Of a DNA stretch of 64,000 bases, positions 52,079-59,850 are shown piece by piece. The notes beneath the pieces are model-generated. The model saw only the letters and a program-made list of their open reading frames with translations. It was not told the DNA's origin and did no database searches. Origin of the DNA: Flavobacterium potami. Lineage in GTDB: Bacteria > Bacteroidota > Bacteroidia > Flavobacteriales > Flavobacteriaceae. A program made the position numbers and the translations under genes. The first letter of the stretch is position 1. Each line of letters starts with the position of its first letter. The stretch covers positions 434,001-498,000 of the forward strand of contig NZ_JAINUY010000003.1 in the NCBI RefSeq assembly GCF_020026915.1. Reading direction: 5' to 3'.

Positions 52079-52960
52079 TTATTGAAGAGAACTCAAAATT
52101 TCTTCAAGCTGTTTAACCTCTTCTGAAGCTAGAGGCTGAAGAGGTTTTCTCAATTGTCCTCCATTTATGCCTTGAAAATTCAAACCGGCTTTTATAGCTC
52201 GTGGTAATCCTTTTTCTACAATAAATTTCAATAAATTGATTTGTTTGTAAAATAGTTTCTGCGCTTCGTTAAGATCATTTTTCTGAACTGCATCATACAA
52301 AGCTATATTCAGCTCCGGAATCAAATTAGGCGCAGCGGTACACCAACCTGTAGCGCCCGCGGCAAAAGCAGATAATGCCAAAGGATTTGATCCGTTGTAA
52401 AAAGCAACATCATCTCCTAATTCCTTTTTTAAATAATGCATTCTCTGAACATCTCCCGTACTTTCTTTGATCATAGTAACATTCGGAATTTCAAGAAGAC
52501 GTTTTAATAATTTCGGCGACATATCAATTCCTGCCGTTGCTGGATTATTGTACGCCATAATCGGAATCGATATTTCGTTTGCTACAGCTTCATAATGTTT
52601 TACAATTTCATCATCACTCAATTTCCAGTAACTCATCGGAATAATCATTACAGCGTCTGCTCCTTCTTTTTCAGCTGCTTTGGCGTGATAAATAGTTCTT
52701 TCTGTAGTCAGATTGGATACGCCAACCAAGATCGGAACCCTCCCTTTTACTTGTTCAACAGTTGCTTTAGTTATTGCTAGTTTCTCTTCATCGTTCAGAT
52801 AAGGCATAACTCCTGTGCTTCCCAGCGGAGCGACAGCATGTGAACCCGCAACAATTAATCGTTCTAATAACTCTTTGTACAACGGAATATCTACTTTTTC
52901 ATTTTCGTCAAACGGAGTGATCGGATAGGCAATTATTCCTTTAAATTTGATGTCTTTCAT
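52079..52960 (-). CDS. DapA/NanA-family lyase or hydratase-aldolase
   Basis: This 293-residue TIM-barrel enzyme belongs to the dihydrodipicolinate synthase/N-acetylneuraminate lyase family. The Schiff-base Lys is 165 (MIKESTGD) and the helper Tyr is 137 (AYNNPATAG). The pocket motif is GSTG (47-50) instead of the GTTGE of true DapA, which argues against a lysine-pathway role. The enzyme likely cleaves or dehydrates a 2-keto acid, perhaps from a sugar acid. The cupin gene lies 18 bp upstream in the same operon. Confidence 0.85.
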   Translation of the reverse strand: MKDIKFKGIIAYPITPFDENEKVDIPLYKELLERLIVAGSHAVAPLGSTGVMPYLNDEEKLAITKATVEQVKGRVPILVGVSNLTTERTIYHAKAAEKEGADAVMIIPMSYWKLSDDEIVKHYEAVANEISIPIMAYNNPATAGIDMSPKLLKRLLEIPNVTMIKESTGDVQRMHYLKKELGDDVAFYNGSNPLALSAFAAGATGWCTAAPNLIPELNIALYDAVQKNDLNEAQKLFYKQINLLKFIVEKGLPRAIKAGLNFQGINGGQLRKPLQPLASEEVKQLEEILSSLQ

Positions 52961-52978
52961 TTAATTTTCTGTTTTCTG

Positions 52979-53440
52979 TTACAAATCTCTTCCTTCTTCT
53001 TCTCTTAATGCAACACCTAAATTTTGCAATTGAGGTGCATTTTCTGTAGCAATATATTTTGCATTTTCCATGTCGCTTAAGTTTTGATGTCTGTGCCAAG
53101 TCCAAGCCGGAATATAAACTGCGTCACCTGCTTTCCACTCTACCTTTTGATCTTCGATTTCTGTAAAACCAGTTCCTTCAATTACATACAAAAGTGTTTC
53201 ATAAGTATGTCTGTGTCTGTTGGTTAATTGTCCAGGAAGTAACCCACCAATTGTCATACTTACATTTTTACTTGGCAGATCTACAAAAAACACTGGATGT
53301 TTTCTTTCTGTAGAAAACTGATTGTGTTCGCCTGCGTTTTCGACATTTCTGTGAATTAATTTGTCGGGCATAATAAAGCTTGGTCGTGCAAAAGTCTGAT
53401 GAAAATCTTTTGATGAGAATTTTTTTTCGTTCGTTTCCAT
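52979..53440 (-). CDS. cupin-domain protein
   Basis: I prefer the ATG at 53440 (METNEKKFSS) over the frame's start 13 codons earlier, since that extension is basic, lacks any motif and crowds the promoter region. The 153-residue protein has one cupin barrel with the metal-site pattern NRHRHTYETLLYVIEGTG (about 73-90) and PAWTWHRHQNL (about 114-124), giving the usual three His. Such small cupins are isomerases, dioxygenases or sensors. Cotranscription with the DapA-like enzyme suggests a shared keto-acid or aromatic catabolic step. Confidence 0.75.
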   Translation of the reverse strand: METNEKKFSSKDFHQTFARPSFIMPDKLIHRNVENAGEHNQFSTERKHPVFFVDLPSKNVSMTIGGLLPGQLTNRHRHTYETLLYVIEGTGFTEIEDQKVEWKAGDAVYIPAWTWHRHQNLSDMENAKYIATENAPQLQNLGVALREEEGRDL

Positions 53441-53636
53441 TGTAATTCTAATTTTAGTTCTTGCATTATTGCGTGACAAAAATATCTCAACATTGGAACA
53501 TCAAAATGATACAGTTTTAATATAATTAGGTAGTCCAGTTTTGATGCTTATTAAAATCAAAAAAATCTCTCAGGATGCTACAGGACAGACAAGAAGCTTT
53601 ATTTCTTTATTTTTGAAATAATTCAAAAAGAAAAAA

Positions 53637-55100
53637 ATGCATTCCAATAAATTGATTTTCTCGTTTTTAAGTATTTTGCTTTTATTCACATTCAAGGTTT
53701 CCAGCCAAATTGTACTTCCTAAAATAATCGGCCACAATATGGTTTTACAACAAAAGCAAAAAGTTTCTATTTGGGGAACAGCTAGTCCAAACGAAAAAAT
53801 TTCGGTTGCATTTGCCGGACAAAATAAAAAAACAACCGCTGATAAAGCTGGTAAATGGTCGATTCAATTAAACCGTATGGATGCCTCTTTTACGCCACGT
53901 GAAATGACCATAAAAGGAAACACTACAATTGTTCTCAAAAATATACTGGTTGGAGAAGTCTGGCTTTGTTCTGGTCAATCTAATATGGAATATGCCATGA
54001 GAAAGTACAGCAAATTTGAGACTGCCGTAAAAGGATATAAACCGCCAGAAGATGACTTAAATAAAGCAAACAACACTAATATTCGCATTTTTTTAGATCG
54101 CAGGAAATATATGGATCCAAGTCCGGAACATCTCGGATGGGATGCCGCAATGGGAAAACCATTAGTTGATTTTTCTGCTGTTGGATATTATTTTGCAAAA
54201 GACCTGTATTCGAAATTAAATGTACCAATCGGAATGATTTCTGCAGCTGTTCCGGGAAGCAGAATCGAACCTTGGATCCAGGCCTCTAAAATGGATTTTG
54301 CCCCTATATTGAAAAACGGAAAAACACTTGAAAAACTAAGTGCTGACGGCGGAGAGTCTGGTAAATTTTACGATACCATGATTCAACCTTTAATTCCGTA
54401 TACAATGAAAGGAATATTATGGTATCAGGGAGAATCAAATTGCTTTTTGAATGAAAATATTCGCTATGCGTACAAATTTAAAACATTGATCGAAAGCTGG
54501 AGAAATGAATGGAACAACAAAACAATGCCTTTCTATTTTGTTCAACTGGCACCATACGCTTATTCTACTACAAAAGACGAACGCCCACACAGTGCAGAAC
54601 AACTTCCTGAATTCTGGGAGGCGCAAAAACTTGCGCTTCATTTAAAAAACACAAATACCATTGCCATAACCGATTTGGTTGATAGTATCGCCGATCTGCA
54701 TCCTGGATATAAATGGGAAATTGGGCGACGATTAAGTCTTTTGGCCTCCAATAAAACGTACGGGAAAAAAAATGTCGTTTGGTCTGGCCCAGTTTATAAA
54801 AAAATGAGAATAGTCCATAATACTATCGAAATCACCTTTTCAGAAACAGGAAGCGGGTTGACAAGCCGTGACGGAAAACCACTGACTTGGTTTACTATAG
54901 CAGGTAAAGATGGAAAATTTGTACCCGCAAATGCAATAATAAAAGACAATACCGTAATTCTTTCTGCTGCTGAAATTCCAAATCCTGTTGTCGCTCGTTT
55001 TGGGTGGAATGAAGGTACGCAATCGAATTTCATCAACAAAGAAGGATTACCGGCCGTTCCTTTCCGAACCGATAATCCTTGGGATAAACTTTTTCAGTAA
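53637..55100 (+). CDS. sialate O-acetylesterase family protein
   Basis: A signal peptide (1-24) precedes a 487-residue SGNH-type esterase of the SASA (DUF303) family. The nucleophile is Ser115 in CSGQSNME, the ILWYQGESN block (about 262-270) forms the pocket, and the Asp/His pair lies in DLVDSIADLHPGYKWEIGRR. The enzyme removes acetyl groups from sialic acids or, in many Bacteroidota, from xylan- or pectin-type sugars. It acts in the periplasm or outside. It diverges from the cupin-aldolase operon, which may handle released sugar acids, but this link is only positional. Confidence 0.9.
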   Translation: MHSNKLIFSFLSILLLFTFKVSSQIVLPKIIGHNMVLQQKQKVSIWGTASPNEKISVAFAGQNKKTTADKAGKWSIQLNRMDASFTPREMTIKGNTTIVLKNILVGEVWLCSGQSNMEYAMRKYSKFETAVKGYKPPEDDLNKANNTNIRIFLDRRKYMDPSPEHLGWDAAMGKPLVDFSAVGYYFAKDLYSKLNVPIGMISAAVPGSRIEPWIQASKMDFAPILKNGKTLEKLSADGGESGKFYDTMIQPLIPYTMKGILWYQGESNCFLNENIRYAYKFKTLIESWRNEWNNKTMPFYFVQLAPYAYSTTKDERPHSAEQLPEFWEAQKLALHLKNTNTIAITDLVDSIADLHPGYKWEIGRRLSLLASNKTYGKKNVVWSGPVYKKMRIVHNTIEITFSETGSGLTSRDGKPLTWFTIAGKDGKFVPANAIIKDNTVILSAAEIPNPVVARFGWNEGTQSNFINKEGLPAVPFRTDNPWDKLFQ

Positions 55101-55237
55101 AGAATATAAACTTGAAATTAGTTTTGGTACTTCAGCGAATTCAGACTTTAATATCTTGTATGTTCAAATTAGAGATTGCTATTTTTTCAAAATATTCACT
55201 TATTTTTGTTTTTCTTCAATAATTAAAAAACATCAAA

Positions 55238-55750
55238 TTGATTACTTTTAAAAAGTGTGAGCAAATCGACCTTGATTTATTACATAAAATCGCCATACAG
55301 TCTTATAATGATACGTATCAATACCTTTGGAAAGACAAAGGAAAATCATATTTGGAGCGATTTTATAAAAAAGAAATTTTCAAAGAAGAGCTTTCTGCAG
55401 CTGATATCTTTTACTTTCTGATTTATAATGGAGAAAATGCTGTTGGTTTTGTAAAACTGAAAGAAAACACCATAGAATCGTATGCACCATCAAAATGCAT
55501 CGAACTGGATAAACTTTATCTTTTGAAAGAAGCCATAGGAAAAGGAATTGGAAAAAGTACAATGAACTTTGTAATCTCCTTTTCAAAAGAAAAAAACTAT
55601 GCTGCAATATCGCTGAAGGTTATGGAAAGCAGTCCGGCAAAATTTGTTTACGAAAAAGCAGGTTTTGTTCAAATCGATCAATACGATTTAGATTATCCTA
55701 ATATTGTAGAAGAACACGCCTCTATACTTACAATGGTTTGCAAAATTTAG
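55238..55750 (+). CDS. GNAT-family N-acetyltransferase
   Basis: The 170-residue protein has the GNAT acetyl-CoA motif EAIGKGIGKS (98-107) and a C-terminal SSPAKFVYEKAGF block (about 134-146). It transfers an acetyl group to an amine; the substrate is not known. The frame starts with TTG at 55238. No in-frame ATG occurs early, so TTG is the likely start. It ends 47 bp before the Crp/Fnr gene on the same strand and may be read with it. Confidence 0.82.
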   Translation: MITFKKCEQIDLDLLHKIAIQSYNDTYQYLWKDKGKSYLERFYKKEIFKEELSAADIFYFLIYNGENAVGFVKLKENTIESYAPSKCIELDKLYLLKEAIGKGIGKSTMNFVISFSKEKNYAAISLKVMESSPAKFVYEKAGFVQIDQYDLDYPNIVEEHASILTMVCKI

Positions 55751-55797
55751 AGAAGTTTCATCTAGATTTTTTCTTAATTTTATAAAAAACATTCTTT

Positions 55798-56364
55798 ATG
55801 AATGAACAATTTAGAGCTCATATTGAAAAATTATCGACTATAAACGACGAGCAATTTGACTATATTTTATCTTTTTTCAAACCTAAAAAATTAAAAAAGC
55901 ATAGTATTTTAATTAGCGAAGGAGATACTGTTTCTTATGAATATTGGGTGGCAAAAGGTTGTTTAAAAGCTTCATATGTATTGCAAGATGGAAAGGAACG
56001 CATAATACGATTTGCCATGGAAGATTGGTGGATTAGTGATTATGATGCTTATTTCAAAAAAAATCCTGCTACGCTGCATATTGAATGTCTGGAAGATTGT
56101 GAAGTGTTAGTACTTTCTTTCGATGATCGTGAAAAACTCTGCAAAGAACTTCCTGAAATGGAGTATTTCTTCAGAAAAAAAATTGAAGGTGCTTATGCTG
56201 CTTTTCAAAAAAGACTAATTTCTCTACTTTCCAGTGATGCTAAAGAACGATATGATTTCTTTCTACAGCAATATCCAATGTTGCACAAAAGAGTTTCAAA
56301 ATCGATAATTGCATCTTATCTCGGCATTACAAGAGAAACGTTGAGTCGTATATCTAATCTTTAA
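55798..56364 (+). CDS. Crp/Fnr-family transcriptional regulator
   Basis: The 188-residue protein has a cyclic-nucleotide-binding-like barrel (about 20-115, with LISEGDTVSYEYWVAKGCLK) and a short C-terminal winged helix ending in the recognition helix TRETLSRIS (about 178-186). It lacks the Cys cluster of true FNR, so it does not sense oxygen by iron-sulfur. The effector is unknown. Two FNR-like boxes and a promoter follow in front of the exporter gene, so it probably controls that gene. Confidence 0.9.
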   Translation: MNEQFRAHIEKLSTINDEQFDYILSFFKPKKLKKHSILISEGDTVSYEYWVAKGCLKASYVLQDGKERIIRFAMEDWWISDYDAYFKKNPATLHIECLEDCEVLVLSFDDREKLCKELPEMEYFFRKKIEGAYAAFQKRLISLLSSDAKERYDFFLQQYPMLHKRVSKSIIASYLGITRETLSRISNL

Positions 56365-56367
56365 ATT

Positions 56368-56402
56368 TGATTTACATCACACTTAAAACGTGATCTACAT
56401 CA
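56368..56402 (+). promoter_or_regulatory. two Crp/FNR-like operator boxes
   Basis: TGATTTACATCA (56368-56379) and TGATCTACATCA (56391-56402) both match TGAT-N4-ATCA, the core of FNR-type sites, on the same strand, 23 bp centre to centre. They lie between a Crp/Fnr gene and the YddG-like gene. The second box is centred about 41 bp before the predicted transcription start, a classic activator position. Confidence 0.68.
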
Positions 56403-56433
56403 TTTGACAATACAATTTTTATCAAAAACTTTG
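56403..56433 (+). promoter_or_regulatory. candidate promoter (TTTG-N19-AAACTTTG) for the exporter gene
   Basis: TTTG at 56403-56406 and AAACTTTG at 56426-56433 match the Bacteroidota consensus apart from A for T at the first -7 base, as expected for an activator-dependent promoter. The leader to the ATG at 56538 is about 100 bases. Confidence 0.5.
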
Positions 56434-56537
56434 TATTCATAAAGTAAATCAAAAAAATTATGAGTATCAAAGCGCTTTTTGCCAACAGAAGTCATAATTT
56501 ATTTGATAAAATTCTTCATTTTTAAATCAATGTTTTC

Positions 56538-57449
56538 ATGACTACATCATCAAAAGCAACTTTGATTGGGTTCGGCGCGGTAATTTTATGGAGTTCAATT
56601 GTCGGACTTATCAAAGAAGTAACTCATTCTTTTGGTCCTCTTTTTGGCTCTGCTTTAATGTATTCTATTGCTTTTCTCTTTCTTTTATCTACAATTGGCT
56701 GGGTACCGCTGAGAAAATTCCCCCGTAAATATTTAATTTGGGGAGGTTTGTTGATGGTTTCGTATGAATTGTGTTTGAGTCTTTCTATAGCTTATTCACA
56801 AAATAGCAAACAAGCAATCGAAATTGGAATGGTAAATTATCTTTGGCCTTCTTTTACCTTAGTTTCAACGATACTTTTTACTGATAGGAAATCCAGCTGG
56901 TTAATTTTTCCCGGAATAGCATTATCTATGTTGGGAATCGTTTGGGTCTTAGGAGGCGATGCAGGATTCAATCCAGCTCAAATGCTTCATAATATCAGCA
57001 TCAATCCACTAAGCTACGGACTTGCATTTTTAGGTGCTTGTTTATGGTCTGCCTATTGTGTGGCAACTATTAAAATTTCTAAAGGAACAAACGGTATTAC
57101 CTTTTTCTTTATGCTTACAGCTGTTATATTATGGATAAAATATCTCTTGACCGGTGAAAATACTATTCCTCTTGTAAGCGTATCCTCTGTTTTATATCTC
57201 ATCTTAGTAGCCGCAGCGATGGGATTTGGGTATGCAGCGTGGAATATTGGCATAATCAAAGGAAATGTCACTATTCTTACCGGAGCATCCTATTTAATTC
57301 CGATTTTTTCCTCTGCCCTTTCTTCTGCTCTTTTGGCAACCGCTTTAGGTTTTTCTTTCTGGCAGGGATCATCAATGGTTTGCGCTGGATCTATTTTATG
57401 TTGGTTATCAACTAAAACTTCAAAAAAGACATTAAAACAGCCCGTTTGA
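56538..57449 (+). CDS. EamA/DMT-family exporter, YddG-like
   Basis: The 303-residue inner-membrane protein has ten predicted spans in two EamA halves. The order and motifs (MVNYLWPSFTLVSTILF at about 98-114, then GACLWSAYCVATIKIS and AAMGFGYAAWNIGI) are like those of YddG, an aromatic-amino-acid exporter. It may export amino acids or related metabolites. It follows two FNR-like boxes and a Crp/Fnr gene, so it is likely under that regulator. The exact substrate is inferred from family resemblance. Confidence 0.83.
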   Translation: MTTSSKATLIGFGAVILWSSIVGLIKEVTHSFGPLFGSALMYSIAFLFLLSTIGWVPLRKFPRKYLIWGGLLMVSYELCLSLSIAYSQNSKQAIEIGMVNYLWPSFTLVSTILFTDRKSSWLIFPGIALSMLGIVWVLGGDAGFNPAQMLHNISINPLSYGLAFLGACLWSAYCVATIKISKGTNGITFFFMLTAVILWIKYLLTGENTIPLVSVSSVLYLILVAAAMGFGYAAWNIGIIKGNVTILTGASYLIPIFSSALSSALLATALGFSFWQGSSMVCAGSILCWLSTKTSKKTLKQPV

Positions 57450-57490
57450 TTTTCTAACCGACTTTAAGAATCAAAACTTATATAAAAACA

Positions 57491-57518
57491 AAAAAGAGCC
57501 GTAAAGCTCTTTTTTTTA
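57491..57518. terminator. bidirectional terminator
   Basis: Stem AAAAAGAGC / GCTCTTTTT with a six-base loop and runs of A and T on either side, between the exporter gene and the convergent L,D-transpeptidase-like gene. Confidence 0.8.
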
Positions 57519-57534
57519 TATTTTTTTCGAAATG

Positions 57535-58137
57535 TTAGTAATAAACAGAAAGCATAATTTTTGAATTTGAGCTATCGATTATTTTTTCTAATCTTTTGAA
57601 AAACAATTCACTAACCATTGGACAACCATGGCTATTGATGATGTAATATCCTTGCTCATCTGTAGGAACCTCCCTGTATTTATGCAATACAATAGCTCTT
57701 TTCATAGCATTGCTATTCGTTTCATCCATTCCTGCAAGTCTGAAAGCTTTTCCGAATACACCGTTATAAGATTTCTCAACAGAATATCTTCCTAAAGAAG
57801 TGCAATTAGAATTAGGAGTATTACTGAATTGCAAAATATCTCCTTTAATTCCTGTCTCAGAACCTGATCCGTGTGCAACTAATCCTTGATCGATAATTTC
57901 GTTCTTTTCAAGGTCATACACAAAAAAGCGATTTCTTCCAGATTTGATTTTCATGTCTACAAAAAAAGCAATTTTACGATTGTAATTGCGATTGGTTGCT
58001 GTAAATTCTTTAATTTGATTTACGTGCTCGTTAAGTCTTGCAAATTCAAGTTCATTTAATATTTCTTTCTTATCCGTCACATTGTAGGTTGTAAAGGAAG
58101 TCAAAGAAAAAAGAAGTGCCATAAAAAATACTCTCAT
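57535..58137 (-). CDS. L,D-transpeptidase catalytic-domain protein (YkuD_2 type)
   Basis: A signal peptide (1-19) precedes a YkuD_2/murein L,D-transpeptidase-like domain. The catalytic block is INSHGCPMV (167-175), with nucleophile Cys172 and His170, and FVYDLEKNEIIDQGLVAHG (about 72-90) is the typical first strand. The 200-residue protein is exported to the periplasm and would act on peptidoglycan peptides, though some members of this branch have no proven substrate. It lies past the SusD gene and its terminator and is a separate unit. Confidence 0.87.
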   Translation of the reverse strand: MRVFFMALLFSLTSFTTYNVTDKKEILNELEFARLNEHVNQIKEFTATNRNYNRKIAFFVDMKIKSGRNRFFVYDLEKNEIIDQGLVAHGSGSETGIKGDILQFSNTPNSNCTSLGRYSVEKSYNGVFGKAFRLAGMDETNSNAMKRAIVLHKYREVPTDEQGYYIINSHGCPMVSELFFKRLEKIIDSSNSKIMLSVYY

Positions 58138-58334
58138 ATGAAGGCAATAAGTTTAAGTTAGTAAATGATTGGGGCGACAAATCATATTTTGAAGTTGCAA
58201 AATTATATAGAAAGTTTATACAATTCCCACATTCCAATGTTAAAGATATAATAAATATCTGAAAATATGACACTTAACTGTTAAAGTTTTCTCAAACAAA
58301 GGTAATTTTCTTTTTTAACAAGAAATGAAATCGT

Positions 58335-58373
58335 AATAAAAAAGCCCTGCATTCAAATTTGAACCGGGGCTTT
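58335..58373 (-). terminator. terminator of the SusC/SusD operon
   Basis: Read on the minus strand, the stem GGGCTTT-type arm pairs with AAAGCCC around an inner TTCAAA/TTTGAA helix, followed by TTTTTT. It lies 41 bp past the SusD stop. Confidence 0.8.
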
Positions 58374-58413
58374 CAAGGTTATTTTAAGCTTAATAAAGGT
58401 TTAAAAATTCATT

Positions 58414-59838
58414 TTATTTGGCATCAAACCATAATTTTGTAGTCAACAAATCTTTTCCTTGTACAGCTATAGCAGCTTGATAACTAACACCATTTAAAGA
58501 CTGCTCCGTACCTGGATAAAAGAAACGAGAAGGTATTTTTCCATCCAAAACAGTATTTGGACCGGCAGTTAGAACCGGATAATCTAATCTTCTCCATTCT
58601 GTAAATGCATCTAAGCCTTGCCCAAAAAAGGCAATCCACTTTTGCGTACCAATTGATTTTGCATAATTTGCTGCATCGTATTTTACAGCAGCTTGATTTA
58701 GATAAGTCGAAATAGTTGTTGCATTGGTAATTCCGAACTGATTAAATGATGCCGTAATAGCGTTTTTATAATACTGTTCTGCATCTCCTGCAATAAAACC
58801 ACGTGCGGCAGCTTCAGCAAGGTTAAACAACGTTTCTGAATAAGAAGCTATAACGGCTGGCGACGAAGAAGTCAGGAAATATGTTCCTGGTTTTGAGGTC
58901 TTGGCAAAACCTTGGCTATTAGCGTCACTGTTTGATAGTCCGTTAGCGCCTCCAACATATTTACCAACCGTTGCATCAGATGGCAATTGAGCAAATACTG
59001 GCAAACGCGGATCTGAAAACTCATTTAATTTATCGACCATTGTTTTAGAAATACGGAAATCGTCACGTGTTTCAAACCAAGCCGAAGCTGGATTTTGTTG
59101 AGGCGAACTAATATAAGTAAATTTAAACGTTTCACTTTCACTGCTAATCACTCCTGCAGCATCACTAGTAGCATCGATTGCTGCCTGTTTGGCTAAAGCT
59201 GGTTCTTTGTCTGAAATTCGTAACGCAATTCTCAAACGAAGTGAGTTTACAAATCTTTTCCATTTCAAAATATCTCCTTTATAGACCAAATCTCCCGTCA
59301 CCGTACCATTTGTAGTACTTAACAAAGATTGCGCTTGTTTTAGGTCTTCCAATAAGCCTGTGTACACTTCTTTTTGAGTATTGTACGCTGGAGTTACTTT
59401 TTGTCCTGCTTCTTTATACGGAATACTTCCATAAGCATCTGTCAAGAGCAAAAATGTCCATGAACGTAAGCTTAAGGCAATTCCTTTATAATTTGAATTT
59501 GCCTGTACATCCGGAAAATTGATAATAGTATTCAGGTCTGTAATCAATGTTGCGTAACCTGTATTCCACAAAGAAGTGAACGAAGTATTAGAAACGTCGT
59601 ATCTATCTGGCTCAGTGTACTGAATTTTAGCCCAATGTTGTACAAAAAGTAAAGATGAATTAAAGTTGTTTGCATCTCCCCAATATAAATCGGCGCCTTG
59701 TTTCAAAGTTCCTGTTAATAAGTAAGGCGCTAATGGAGTTTCTGTTGCATTTGGATTTTTATTAATGTCATCCAAAACATCACTGCATGAGGTCAGTGTC
59801 AATCCGAATAAGATTATATATGATAGCTTTTTTAGCAT
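58414..59838 (-). CDS. SusD/RagB-family outer-membrane lipoprotein
   Basis: A lipoprotein signal ends LTLTSC (Cys18). The 474-residue helical TPR-like protein matches the SusD-like_2 branch (PF12771 type), with INKNPNATETPLAPYLLTG (about 25-43) at the start and LFNLAEAAARGF (about 330-341) in the core. It caps the SusC barrel and binds the nutrient, usually an oligosaccharide or peptide. It is 12 bp downstream of susC. No glycosidase, sulfatase or peptidase gene is adjacent, so the ligand cannot be predicted. Confidence 0.92.
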   Translation of the reverse strand: MLKKLSYIILFGLTLTSCSDVLDDINKNPNATETPLAPYLLTGTLKQGADLYWGDANNFNSSLLFVQHWAKIQYTEPDRYDVSNTSFTSLWNTGYATLITDLNTIINFPDVQANSNYKGIALSLRSWTFLLLTDAYGSIPYKEAGQKVTPAYNTQKEVYTGLLEDLKQAQSLLSTTNGTVTGDLVYKGDILKWKRFVNSLRLRIALRISDKEPALAKQAAIDATSDAAGVISSESETFKFTYISSPQQNPASAWFETRDDFRISKTMVDKLNEFSDPRLPVFAQLPSDATVGKYVGGANGLSNSDANSQGFAKTSKPGTYFLTSSSPAVIASYSETLFNLAEAAARGFIAGDAEQYYKNAITASFNQFGITNATTISTYLNQAAVKYDAANYAKSIGTQKWIAFFGQGLDAFTEWRRLDYPVLTAGPNTVLDGKIPSRFFYPGTEQSLNGVSYQAAIAVQGKDLLTTKLWFDAK

Positions 59839-59850
59839 GATTTCGTGTTT

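Noticed and set aside
56460..56525. 21-codon ORF just before the YddG-like gene, considered as an attenuation leader peptide
   Set aside because: It has three Phe and two His but no run of codons for one amino acid, and no terminator hairpin follows before the exporter start.
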